Origin: Coriobacteriales bacterium
Lineage (GTDB): Bacteria; Actinomycetota; Coriobacteriia; Coriobacteriales; UBA8131
Direction: 5' to 3'
NCBI GenBank assembly: GCA_031268525.1
Contig: JAIRXA010000152.1
Coordinates: 1 to 17,190, forward strand
DNA: 17,190 nucleotides
Part shown: one piece after another, positions 8,301 through 14,839 of the stretch
Layout: the number at the start of each line of letters is the position of its first letter
Position numbering within the stretch: position 1 is the first letter of the stretch
The notes under the pieces: model-generated
What the model saw: the letters and a program-made list of their open reading frames with translations, nothing else
Told to the model about the DNA's origin: nothing
The model's database searches: none
Made by a program: the position numbers and the translations under genes

Positions 8301-9378
8301 CGATCGTGTCATACAGGACCTGCCCGCGTTCCAAAAGCTCCCGGTCATTGATGTCGAGATAGGCGTCGTTAAGCAGGGGTAGGATGGCTGCGATGGTCGC
8401 CTCATGCACCCCCGTGAAATCTCCGGAGGTATAGGAGATATCCAGGGCAGCGATGGTCTCGGTCTTGAGTGCTGTCAGGCGCTCGATGAGCATGTCGATC
8501 TCCTGACTGGAGTCCAGGGCATTCAGCGCGTTTATCTCGGCATTCACTGCCGAGATCGCCATCTGCTTTGGTGTGTACATGCCGATATAGTGAGAGGGGA
8601 CATAGGCCCCAATCACATCGGAAACATAGATCTCACCGGGAGCAAGATCGGAGATGTAGTCCGCAAAGGTCTCCGAACCGATATAGGTGTTTGCCCTGTC
8701 GCTCAGATCAAGCAAGGCGGTAGACAGGGGATAATTCCTTTTTGTCGAATCCTGCGCAGTGACCTTGGCGAGCTCCTGCAAATCGGGACTCATGAAGACG
8801 ATCTCGTCGTAGAGTGGTACCTGCTTATACTCGATGATATCGGGCGAACGGTAGTGAAAACTTCCGCCAAAGACAACATCGTTGTTCTCTGGGTTCGATG
8901 AAATATCCGTCACCGGTGCGGGTTGCGGCGCATCGACACGCACCCAGGACATACCATCGGCAGCGAGATCCCAGGTTCCCGGATCGACGATGTTCGCGGT
9001 CTGGGTTTCGATGAAAGCCTGATACTGTGCAGCAAGAGCGGTGTAGTCATCACCCTCGGGCCGTATCGCCGCCAGATAATCTATATCACTGTCGCGATCA
9101 TAAAGGAAACCGGCAATCTCGGTAGCCGTATCGGTCGTCGTTCGCTCGAGCGTCTCCATGGCCGACTGGCTGAGCTCCTCGATGGCATCCTCGATCGCCT
9201 CTTCACTCAAGGCATCGCCAAGCAGAGTGATCTGATACCACGCCAAAGCAGTAAGGAGGATGAGGGGAACAACCTTGACGAGAACAAATATGAGGATAAG
9301 CTTACCTCTGAGCTTTAAGCCCAGACGATGCGCCAAACGATCAAGGAGCCCGCTTACCTTGTTTTCTGTATTTGCCAT
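5353..9378 (-). CDS. Hybrid sensor histidine kinase (Cache-type sensor-HAMP-PAS-HisKA-HATPase-REC-REC)
   Basis: A membrane kinase of 1341 residues. TM1 is at about 26-47, then a very large extracellular region (about 48-641), TM2 at about 642-662, HAMP, and PAS at about 712-815. The HisKA domain contains phospho-acceptor H836 in SHEMRTP. The ATPase has N949-LLTNA, D986-TGIG and GGTGLG (1015-1020). Receiver 1 has acceptor D1124 in VDWKMPG and receiver 2 has D1268 in MDVQMP. All catalytic motifs look intact. The distal extracellular part (motifs such as IWDY, HPR and VGYDPETG, about 438-463) resembles Cache-type sensors of other multi-domain kinases, where small organic ligands bind; the ligand here is unknown. 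There is no DNA-binding or GGDEF output, so the signal must go to a separate Hpt or regulator, or act directly on operon partners. It is the first gene of the polysaccharide operon and likely controls it. Confidence 0.93.
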   Translation of the reverse strand: MANTENKVSGLLDRLAHRLGLKLRGKLILIFVLVKVVPLILLTALAWYQITLLGDALSEEAIEDAIEELSQSAMETLERTTTDTATEIAGFLYDRDSDIDYLAAIRPEGDDYTALAAQYQAFIETQTANIVDPGTWDLAADGMSWVRVDAPQPAPVTDISSNPENNDVVFGGSFHYRSPDIIEYKQVPLYDEIVFMSPDLQELAKVTAQDSTKRNYPLSTALLDLSDRANTYIGSETFADYISDLAPGEIYVSDVIGAYVPSHYIGMYTPKQMAISAVNAEINALNALDSSQEIDMLIERLTALKTETIAALDISYTSGDFTGVHEATIAAILPLLNDAYLDINDRELLERGQVLYDTIAKLSFDPTAEAYAGQENPLGVHFEGIVRWIEPVTAEDGTLLGYVSLALNHDHIMEFVDHISPMEDRYTDMPSAFEGNYAFIWDYQCRSIAHPRQHSIVGYDPETGLEQIPWLETSIYEDLSARTGSSDLDEFRAAWPDLLYDPQPYEDDGSSVRQLIQGVTTFDEQSRTKKPAAALTANGYVGLDGRYLNNAPQCTGWMDLTHDGGSGSFYILWSGVYKPTTAAAIPYYTGQYAPSEENGWSQRGFAMVTIGAGIESFQDSALASGEQMRAITLDNLQDTSLRLILTTAILIFAVILIAIWLANSITGSIRRLINGVSQFRSGRRQFRFNSIETDEFGLLANSIDFMAQGIVDSVNGPMTIIDLDLRIIYMNEAILSLLGKSFDEVVGKHYRDFSFYPPDSVYDPLNALFEGYEAQVIHVPALDKYFRGTASNFLDPAGEKIGYYVVSVDVTEIQQARNRAEQASEAKTSFLSNMSHEMRTPMNAIIGMTTIGKAAHDLDRKDYCFDKIENASNHLLGVINDILDISKIEANKFVLSPVEFEFDRMLQRVVNFMTFRVEESGLMLHVHFDHDIPRSLVADDQRLAQVITNLLTNAVKFTPAGGSITLETRLVDSDEDRVMIRVSVVDTGIGIAADQIERVFAEFEQAEMTTSRRSGGTGLGLAISKRIVEMMDGALTVTSELEKGSNFTFTFRAERGSERHPQLLLPGVNWSTVRILAIDDAEDIRLFFTELSNRFDLTCDVASSGAEALEMIEHKGDYDIYFVDWKMPGMDGIELSQRIKNKEGSRSIVVMISATEWGLIEDEARAAGVDHYLPKPLFPSSIADCINQIIGSEILADEAADKPDALAEGEGDFEDFRILLVEDIEVNREIVSALLEPTLVTIEIAENGLEAVEAFQADPEGFDLIFMDVQMPLMDGLEATRRIRKLDIPRAQTIPIVAMTANAFREDIEQCLAAGMNGHIGKPLDFSEVIGILYRYLKKHD

Positions 9379-9437
9379 ATGACCTGCACATGTACCCCAT
9401 CGTCAGACTATCACATCTCACATCTTGTAATTCGCCT

Positions 9438-9470
9438 ATTGTAGCGGAAGTTCTGGTCGCGTTGTAGCAA
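9438..9470 (-). promoter_or_regulatory. Probable promoter of the polysaccharide operon
   Basis: On the minus strand a good -10 hexamer TACAAT (9443-9438) lies about 60 bases before the kinase ATG, giving a leader of roughly 50 bases. No good -35 is found at 16-18 bases; TTGCTA (9470-9465) lies at a 21-base spacing. GCTACAA occurs twice (9467-9461 and 9445-9439), which may be an activator or sigma-contact repeat. This is the only gap over 100 bases inside the left half of the window, so a promoter is expected here. Confidence 0.4.
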
Positions 9471-9489
9471 AACTCAATCCCACTCAGTT

Positions 9490-9514
9490 CCCGCCATTCA
9501 CCCCCGCCATTCAC
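9490..9514. repeat. 12-bp tandem direct repeat upstream of the kinase operon
   Basis: GTGAATGGCGGG (minus strand) occurs at 9514-9503 and 9501-9490 with a one-base gap. An outer 9-bp direct repeat TGAGTTTTG (9522-9514 and 9476-9468) flanks it. Its position upstream of the probable -10 fits an activator-binding site, but no regulator family can be named. Confidence 0.55.
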
Positions 9515-9522
9515 AAAACTCA

Positions 9523-10971
9523 CTACACCTTGAAACCACGGGCCTTTCTGATCAGCCGATCACGCTGCTCATGAAGCTGGGCATCTAGTCCGACTGGGTA
9601 GCTGTGTGGATTGAGAAAACGGCGGTTGGAGAGATGCAGCTGTCCCAAGCTCGTCCGTGTATGCGTCTGCGCTTCACGTGCCGAAACCGACTGCCAGACG
9701 ATCACGCCATTGCGGGCGAGGGGTTCCAGTAAGTTGATGGCGCGTCCGCCGGAGAGGTCCTTGCGCCGCAGGTCATCGTGTGGATCGATGATCAGATCGT
9801 CTGTCGGCGGTAACTCCTGGTCATAGACCATGTCGCCGATCATGATCCCGTCAGCGTCAAAATAGCGTCGCAGGCTCAGAATTCCGGGAAAGGTTGATTT
9901 GCGTGACTGTTCGGAAACTTTGATGTGCGGTTGCCAGGCCCGCTCGGTGCAGGCGCGCGTTGCCGAGAGCTTATAGACACCGGGCAGGGCAGGCTGGTCG
10001 TAAGCGGTGACGAGCTTGGTGCCCACGCCCCAGGCATCGATGCGAGCGCCCTGCTCGCGCAGGGAGGCAATGGTCTGCTCGTCAAGATCATTGCTGGCGA
10101 TGATCTGTACGTATTCAAGACCGGCGGCGTCGAGCAGGCCACGCGCCTGGATGGATAGCCAGGCGAGGTCGCCGGAATCGATGCGAATGCCCGAAAGACG
10201 CTGTCCTCGAGATTCCATCTCATGGGCAACCGTCATGGCGTTACGCACACCAGCGATGGTGTCGTAGGTATCGACAAGCAATACACAGTTCTCTGGGCTT
10301 ACCTCAGCGAAGGCGCGAAAGGCCGTCAGTTCGTCGGGGTGCGCCATCACCCAGGAATGCGCGTGGGTCCCCGAAACGGGCAGGTCGAAGAGTCGCCCAG
10401 CCGCAACATCGGAGGTTGACGAACAGCCGCCGATGATGGCGGCACGCGAGGCGTAGATGCCACCAGCAGGACCTGGTGCCCGCCGAAGTCCAAACTCCGC
10501 AACCGGTCCTTCCGCTGCCTGACAGACCCGTGCGGCCTTGGTAGCGATCAGGATCTGATAATTCACCTGATTGAGAAGGGCAGTCTCGATGAGTTGACAC
10601 TGCATGATGGGCCCGATGACTCGAATGATGGGCTCATAGGGGAAGATGACCGTCCCCTCGGGTACCGCATCAACATCAAGGGTCAGGCTGAGCGCACCCA
10701 GGGCGTCGAGAAAGTCCTGTTCAAAAAGCGGTGTATCCGCCGGAGTTGTGAGGGTGGCAAGCCAGCTGAGCTCCTCGCTGGTGAAGGCAAAGTCTGCGAT
10801 GAGGTCCACAAGCTGCGCCATACCGCAGGCGATGGCATAACCACCCTTGAAGGGATTTTCTCGGAAGTGCATGTAGAAGCAGGCATCCTCGGAGATCAAT
10901 CCGGTCTTGAAATAGGCCTGCGCCATCGTCAGCTGATAGAGGTCGGTGTTAAGCGCCTGGCTCACCATCAT
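9523..10971 (-). CDS. pncB: Nicotinate phosphoribosyltransferase
   Basis: Cytosolic enzyme that joins nicotinate to PRPP to make nicotinate mononucleotide, with ATP hydrolysis, in the Preiss-Handler NAD salvage pathway. The 482-residue length is normal for the family. Family blocks are visible: N8-T-D-L-Y-Q-L-T-M at the N-terminus, GTHAHS (201-206), the RIDSGDL phosphate-binding region (263-269), SNDLDE (293-298) and GVGT (315-318). The ATG at 10971 overlaps the ricT stop as TGATG and has GAGG 7 bases upstream; the next codon is also ATG, so a start one codon later is possible. It is the last gene of the fumarase-tmk-holB-ricT chain. No U-tracted hairpin terminator follows it. Confidence 0.95.
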   Translation of the reverse strand: MMVSQALNTDLYQLTMAQAYFKTGLISEDACFYMHFRENPFKGGYAIACGMAQLVDLIADFAFTSEELSWLATLTTPADTPLFEQDFLDALGALSLTLDVDAVPEGTVIFPYEPIIRVIGPIMQCQLIETALLNQVNYQILIATKAARVCQAAEGPVAEFGLRRAPGPAGGIYASRAAIIGGCSSTSDVAAGRLFDLPVSGTHAHSWVMAHPDELTAFRAFAEVSPENCVLLVDTYDTIAGVRNAMTVAHEMESRGQRLSGIRIDSGDLAWLSIQARGLLDAAGLEYVQIIASNDLDEQTIASLREQGARIDAWGVGTKLVTAYDQPALPGVYKLSATRACTERAWQPHIKVSEQSRKSTFPGILSLRRYFDADGIMIGDMVYDQELPPTDDLIIDPHDDLRRKDLSGGRAINLLEPLARNGVIVWQSVSAREAQTHTRTSLGQLHLSNRRFLNPHSYPVGLDAQLHEQRDRLIRKARGFKV

Positions 10972-12374
10972 CAGGAAGCCTCAGAACTGCTGCCATCGGT
11001 ACCACTGCCTCCATTGCCCGAACGCCGACGGCGGCGGCGGCGAGGCGCCTGCTCATCCGCCGATGACATCGCCTTGGCAATGGGCCTTTCGCACTCGCTG
11101 GCAATGGGCCTTTCGCGCTCGGCTCGGATGCCGGAGGAGTTCTGTCCCGGACGCTGGCGCGTCCTCGGCCTGAGTTGCGAGTCGGCCTGTGACTTTGGCT
11201 GCTGCCCGGGCTGTTGTTTTTGTTGTTGCCTGGGCTGTGGTTTGGCCTGTGGCTTTGGTTGCTGACCGGGCTGCGGTTTGGGCCGTGGCTGTGGCTTTGA
11301 CTGCCGACTGGGCTGCGGATTGGGTCGCTGACCGGCCTGTTGCCCGTGTTGGGATTCCTGCCCCTCAGGGGAGCTCTTGCCTGCACTTCGCCGACGAGGT
11401 CGACGTATCTCGGTACGTGCCTGCACCTCCGGTTCCTCCAAAATCTGAGCCTCTCGCTCGATTGCTGCCAGCGCGAGTTGTATCCCCGAAGAGGGACAGG
11501 CCTCCAGTGCGTTCCGTGAGATGCAGCAGGGGCGTTGACAGCCTTCATCCTCGCCGGGGCTGTCGAAGTCGCGCAGAGGAATAGCGAAGGACTTGCCGTC
11601 TTCAAGACGCATATGAATCACTTCACGAGGCGTGTCGAAATCAATGACCTTTGCCTGCCCAAGCGGTGTCGTAATCACCGCACCTTTCTTGGGGGCGCGA
11701 CTCTTGAAATCCTTGTACGCCTCGAACTCATAGCGCAGACAACACATCAGCCGTCCGCAGGCACCGGATATCTTCACGGGGTTTAAGGGCAGATCCTGCT
11801 CCTTTGCCATACGGATCGAAACCGGCTGAAACTCTCCCCCGAGACGGGCGCAGCAGAGCTCCTCACCACAATGCGCGAGACCACCGAGCATCCGTGCCTC
11901 ATCACGAACACCGATCTGGCGCATGTCCACCCGAATATGAAAATGTGCAGCCAGCTGACGCACCAGCTCACGAAAATCAACGCGCTCATCGCTGGAGAAG
12001 TAGAAAACCGCCTTATCGCCGGAGAAGAGAAACTCGACAGAGACGGGTTTCATGTCCAATCCGTGCTTCGCAATCATCTCACGAAAGACAGGCAGGGCCT
12101 CCCTACCCTTGGCATCCAATGCGTCGATGTGCTCGTAATCGAGGTCGGTCAAGGCCCGAACGACAGGCTTGAGCGGCGTACTCAATGCGTTGATCTCTGC
12201 GATGCTGACCGTAAGCGTACCATCGACAACCAGCCCAATCTCCCGGCCACGCTCGGTATCGACGAGCACATGATCACCTGTCTGATAGGAGCCGTTTGCG
12301 GGGTCGAACCAAAATACCTTGGGGTTGTAGCGCAGCTTTACAGCCACAACGCTGTGCGAGGTGGTTTCATTCAT
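10971..12374 (-). CDS. ricT: PSP1 domain protein RicT/YaaT with long P/Q/K-rich tail
   Basis: In Bacillus, RicT (YaaT) joins RicA and RicF in an iron-sulfur complex that works with RNase Y in mRNA processing and affects sporulation and competence. The PSP1 core occupies about residues 1-300 of 467, with the conserved cysteines HCGEELCC (C169, C174, C175) and ACGRLMCC (C206, C211, C212), and more at 279, 283, 284 and 293. After about residue 320 comes a low-complexity tail rich in Pro, Gln, Lys and Arg, ending in an Arg run (445-451) and a Gly/Ser tail; typical RicT lacks this much extension. ATG 12374 is chosen over the open-frame start at 12464: the protein then begins just before the conserved SVVAVKLRYNP strand, overlaps holB by only 8 bases, and has GGGAGGT 11 bases upstream. 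Confidence 0.88.
   Translation of the reverse strand: MNETTSHSVVAVKLRYNPKVFWFDPANGSYQTGDHVLVDTERGREIGLVVDGTLTVSIAEINALSTPLKPVVRALTDLDYEHIDALDAKGREALPVFREMIAKHGLDMKPVSVEFLFSGDKAVFYFSSDERVDFRELVRQLAAHFHIRVDMRQIGVRDEARMLGGLAHCGEELCCARLGGEFQPVSIRMAKEQDLPLNPVKISGACGRLMCCLRYEFEAYKDFKSRAPKKGAVITTPLGQAKVIDFDTPREVIHMRLEDGKSFAIPLRDFDSPGEDEGCQRPCCISRNALEACPSSGIQLALAAIEREAQILEEPEVQARTEIRRPRRRSAGKSSPEGQESQHGQQAGQRPNPQPSRQSKPQPRPKPQPGQQPKPQAKPQPRQQQKQQPGQQPKSQADSQLRPRTRQRPGQNSSGIRAERERPIASECERPIAKAMSSADEQAPRRRRRRRSGNGGSGTDGSSSEAS
11076..11116. repeat. 24-bp-period direct repeat inside ricT tail
   Basis: GGCAATGGGCCTTTCGC occurs at 11076-11092 and 11100-11116 and encodes a repeated E-R-P-I-A in the C-terminal tail. 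It is in frame (period 24), so it marks recent duplication within the tail. Confidence 0.75.
11190..11345. repeat. Degenerate tandem repeats coding the Pro/Gln/Lys tail of RicT
   Basis: Short units such as GGCTGTGG, GGCTTTGG and GACCGGGCTG recur with variation. They encode P-Q-P-x-P-K and P-G-Q-Q-P-K motifs at about residues 350-405 of RicT. Tail length probably varies between strains. Confidence 0.6.
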
Positions 12375-13584
12375 GATGTTCCAATACCTCCCTGATGGTA
12401 AACAACAGGGATTCGAAGACGGATTGTACCGATACATTATAGTGCATCCGATCCTCTGCCTCATCGACGACGCTCAGCGCACGAATCAGCGCGGCCTCAT
12501 GCGTTCTCTGGGCTGCACAAACGATGTTGCCATGAAAATCGGTATTCACGATGTCCTCTCCGCGACCTATACGCATGAGTAGGCAGTCTCGCAGCCAGGA
12601 GCGGATGACAGCAAGCGCCTCGGCAATCTGCTCACGTTCACGCACGCCGAGCTGTCGTGTGAAGCGTTTTTCCAGAGCCGCAACGCCGCCTTTGGTGAGA
12701 AAGTCCCTCCCCTCCTCCAACTGCTCGGATTGCGCCGCCCTCAGCTCATCAAGGGGTGCCTTGAAGATGCGCGTCAAGCTGCGCGCAGCCTCCAGCACAT
12801 CAAGCGAGTCGGCACTGAGCATTCGCTCGACCTCGCCGAGGACCGCAACGCGCGCATCGCGCCGGGCCTGCGAGCGTACGAAGGCGCGCGCGCGCAGCGG
12901 CGAGCCACCAGTCGCCGCAAGGGCGATCCGTGCCTCACGCTCGGTCGCGGCGCCATCGTCAGTGAGCGTACGCACCGCCTCAACCTCGGGGATAGAGCGG
13001 AAAGCAAGGAGCTGACAGCGTGATCGTAAGGTTTCAAGCACGCTTTCAATCGTGCGCGCCATGAGGATGAAGACCACCGACGACGTAGGCTCCTCAAGCG
13101 TCTTGAGAAGCGCATTGGCCGAGGCGGCCCCGAGCAGGTCGGCACGGGTGAGCACATAGATCTTGGCACGGGAGCGCACGGGAGCGAGCGTTGCGTCATG
13201 GATAAGCTCGCGTATCTGAGCGGCGAGATAGCCTTCCACCCCCTCCGGCTCGACGATATGCAGATCGGGATGGGTGCGGCGTGCGACTCGGACGCAGTCC
13301 TCGCAATCGTCGCTTCCTACAGCGCCACCTGTTGTGGCCGCAGGACACAGGATCGCCTTTGCCAAAGCAATCGTCGCCTCAGTCTTGCCCGAGCCGAGCG
13401 GACCAACAAAAAGATAGGCGTGATTGAGATGGCCCTCAAAGACCGCAGTCGCAAGAAAGCGCGCCACCAGCGGCTGACCGAGCAGCGCATCAAAGGGAGG
13501 GGTGATTGTCTTTGTACCCAAAACGGCATGCCCGCGGGCACGTGCGGCAGAAGACCTGGTGGGCCCTGAGGAGATAGACGTCAT
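12367..13584 (-). CDS. holB: DNA polymerase III delta' subunit
   Basis: AAA+ clamp-loader subunit of 405 residues that helps load the sliding clamp. Walker A is GPLGSGKT (61-68), and LLKTLEEP (159-166) and LRSRC (186-190) are hallmarks of delta'. The zinc module is incomplete: aligned on the following HPDL block, C80, C94 and C97 match three of the four E. coli ligands, but the fourth is Ser91. About 30 extra residues precede the usual FDxLxGQ start (here F31-D-A-L-L-G-Q). The ATG at 13584 is supported by an ATGA overlap with tmk and AGGAG 5 bases upstream. The tmk-holB-ricT order matches that of many Gram-positive genomes. Confidence 0.93.
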   Translation of the reverse strand: MTSISSGPTRSSAARARGHAVLGTKTITPPFDALLGQPLVARFLATAVFEGHLNHAYLFVGPLGSGKTEATIALAKAILCPAATTGGAVGSDDCEDCVRVARRTHPDLHIVEPEGVEGYLAAQIRELIHDATLAPVRSRAKIYVLTRADLLGAASANALLKTLEEPTSSVVFILMARTIESVLETLRSRCQLLAFRSIPEVEAVRTLTDDGAATEREARIALAATGGSPLRARAFVRSQARRDARVAVLGEVERMLSADSLDVLEAARSLTRIFKAPLDELRAAQSEQLEEGRDFLTKGGVAALEKRFTRQLGVREREQIAEALAVIRSWLRDCLLMRIGRGEDIVNTDFHGNIVCAAQRTHEAALIRALSVVDEAEDRMHYNVSVQSVFESLLFTIREVLEHHE

Positions 13585-14291
13585 CCACGCTCCTGTCTGA
13601 TGCGCACGAGCAGATCCTCGTCAATGGGGAAATCATGCCTGGCGGCACGTGGAAAGAGGTCGGCAAGTTCCTTGAAAACAGCGTCGGCGGTCGCCTGCTT
13701 TTCGACGCGGCTGGCAACCAGACGCACGCGTTTTGGCTCCTCGGCCGCGATGAGTTCAAAGCCTTCGCACACCTGCTCGTGAAAAGCCAGGCCCTCGGCT
13801 TCCAGGCGATCGGCACCATCCTTCACCGCACGGTCAAGCGCCGTCTTGGGGTCATGCGTCAGCACGATGGTACGATCGGGTATAAGCCCCTTACTGCCGA
13901 GACGGTTTGCTCTGCGCACCAGATCAAAGCCCAGGGCACGCGCCTGTCCCTGATAGGCTAAAGTCGAATCGGTGAAGCGGTCGCAGAGCACGGCCATGCC
14001 CTCTGCAAGAGCAGGCTCAATCAGCTCGGTAACCAGCTGGGCGCGTGCCGCCTCATAAAGCAGCAACTCAGCGATCGCATCGAGGCCAGCGCTTTCCCGA
14101 TCGAGCAGAACAGTCCGTATTCGCTCGCCGATAGCAGTGCCGCCTGGCTCACGTAGGCAAAGCACCTCATAGCCCGCCTGTTCGAGTCGTGCCTTGAGCA
14201 GCAGCAGCTGGGTTGATTTCCCAACCCCTTCCCCGCCCTCAAAGGTGATCAACACGCCTCGCTTGCCTTCGGATGTCGTCGTGGCGCTCAT
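13581..14291 (-). CDS. tmk: Thymidylate kinase
   Basis: Cytosolic kinase making dTDP from dTMP with ATP, essential for dTTP supply. It has 236 residues, slightly longer than the usual 205-215 because of a ten-residue N-terminal lead and a C-terminal extension after about residue 210. The P-loop is GGEGVGKST (19-27), REPGGT is at 47-52, and the DRF block (104-106) runs on into DSTLAYQGQAR. These are all standard for the family. ATG 14291 overlaps the fumarase beta stop as ATGA, and the gene ends in an ATGA overlap with holB. Confidence 0.95.
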   Translation of the reverse strand: MSATTTSEGKRGVLITFEGGEGVGKSTQLLLLKARLEQAGYEVLCLREPGGTAIGERIRTVLLDRESAGLDAIAELLLYEAARAQLVTELIEPALAEGMAVLCDRFTDSTLAYQGQARALGFDLVRRANRLGSKGLIPDRTIVLTHDPKTALDRAVKDGADRLEAEGLAFHEQVCEGFELIAAEEPKRVRLVASRVEKQATADAVFKELADLFPRAARHDFPIDEDLLVRIRQERG

Positions 14292-14839
14292 CGTAGCACC
14301 ACCGAAGGGTTGTAGAGATCATGCCCATACGTGTCGATGGCAACGAAGGCCGGAAAAGCCCTGAGCGTGAGGCGGTAGACCGCTTCGGTACCAAGATCGG
14401 CCCAGGCAATGGGCTCAGAAGAGGTCACGAAACGTGCCAGATAGGCAGCCGCTCCGCCCACGGCCGCAAGGTAGACAACAGCCAAATTACGACAAGCCTG
14501 CACCACTTCGGGAGAGCGTGGCCCTTTGCCGATGGTGACGGTAATGCCCGCGCGCAAAAGCTGAGGCGTGGCGAAGTCCATGCGTGAGGCGGTCGTCGGC
14601 CCAATGGCTCCATGAGGCCTGCCGACAGCGGGAGGCGTGGGACCCGCATAGAACAAGGTCTGTCCCACCAAATCAAAAGGCAGACGATTATGAAGGTCAA
14701 TGTAGGAGAGAGCGCGCTCATGGCCCGCATCGCGCATCGTGTAGACCGTGCCATACAGAGCAACTTCGTCACCGACGAGCAGATGGCGCAGATCAGCGTG
14801 ATCGGCAGGCAGGTCGAGACGGACAGGCTCCCTACTCAT
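14288..14839 (-). CDS. fumB: Class I fumarate hydratase, beta subunit
   Basis: The C-terminal-domain subunit (183 residues) of the two-subunit, oxygen-sensitive [4Fe-4S] fumarase that interconverts malate and fumarate. Visible blocks are M35-RDAGHER, LFYAGP, GPTTASRMD (80-88), IGKG (103-106) and the late IDTYGHDLY. Tartrate dehydratase beta is the main alternative; pairing with mdh favours fumarase. The open frame begins two codons earlier at a TTG, but ATG 14839 gives an ATGA overlap with the alpha gene and has a strong AGAGGGGGG ribosome site 7 bases upstream. The gene symbol denotes the beta subunit, not E. coli FumB. Confidence 0.9.
   Translation of the reverse strand: MSREPVRLDLPADHADLRHLLVGDEVALYGTVYTMRDAGHERALSYIDLHNRLPFDLVGQTLFYAGPTPPAVGRPHGAIGPTTASRMDFATPQLLRAGITVTIGKGPRSPEVVQACRNLAVVYLAAVGGAAAYLARFVTSSEPIAWADLGTEAVYRLTLRAFPAFVAIDTYGHDLYNPSVVLR

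Noticed and set aside
9341..9523. Minus-strand 60-residue open frame between pncB and the kinase gene
   Set aside because: It runs through the direct repeats, probable promoter and leader of the kinase operon, overlaps the kinase start in another frame, and has no recognisable features.
10594..11265. Plus-strand 223-residue open frame with a Cys/Gly-rich end
   Set aside because: It is antisense to pncB and the ricT tail; the Cys-rich end is the complement of the Pro/Gln-coding repeats.
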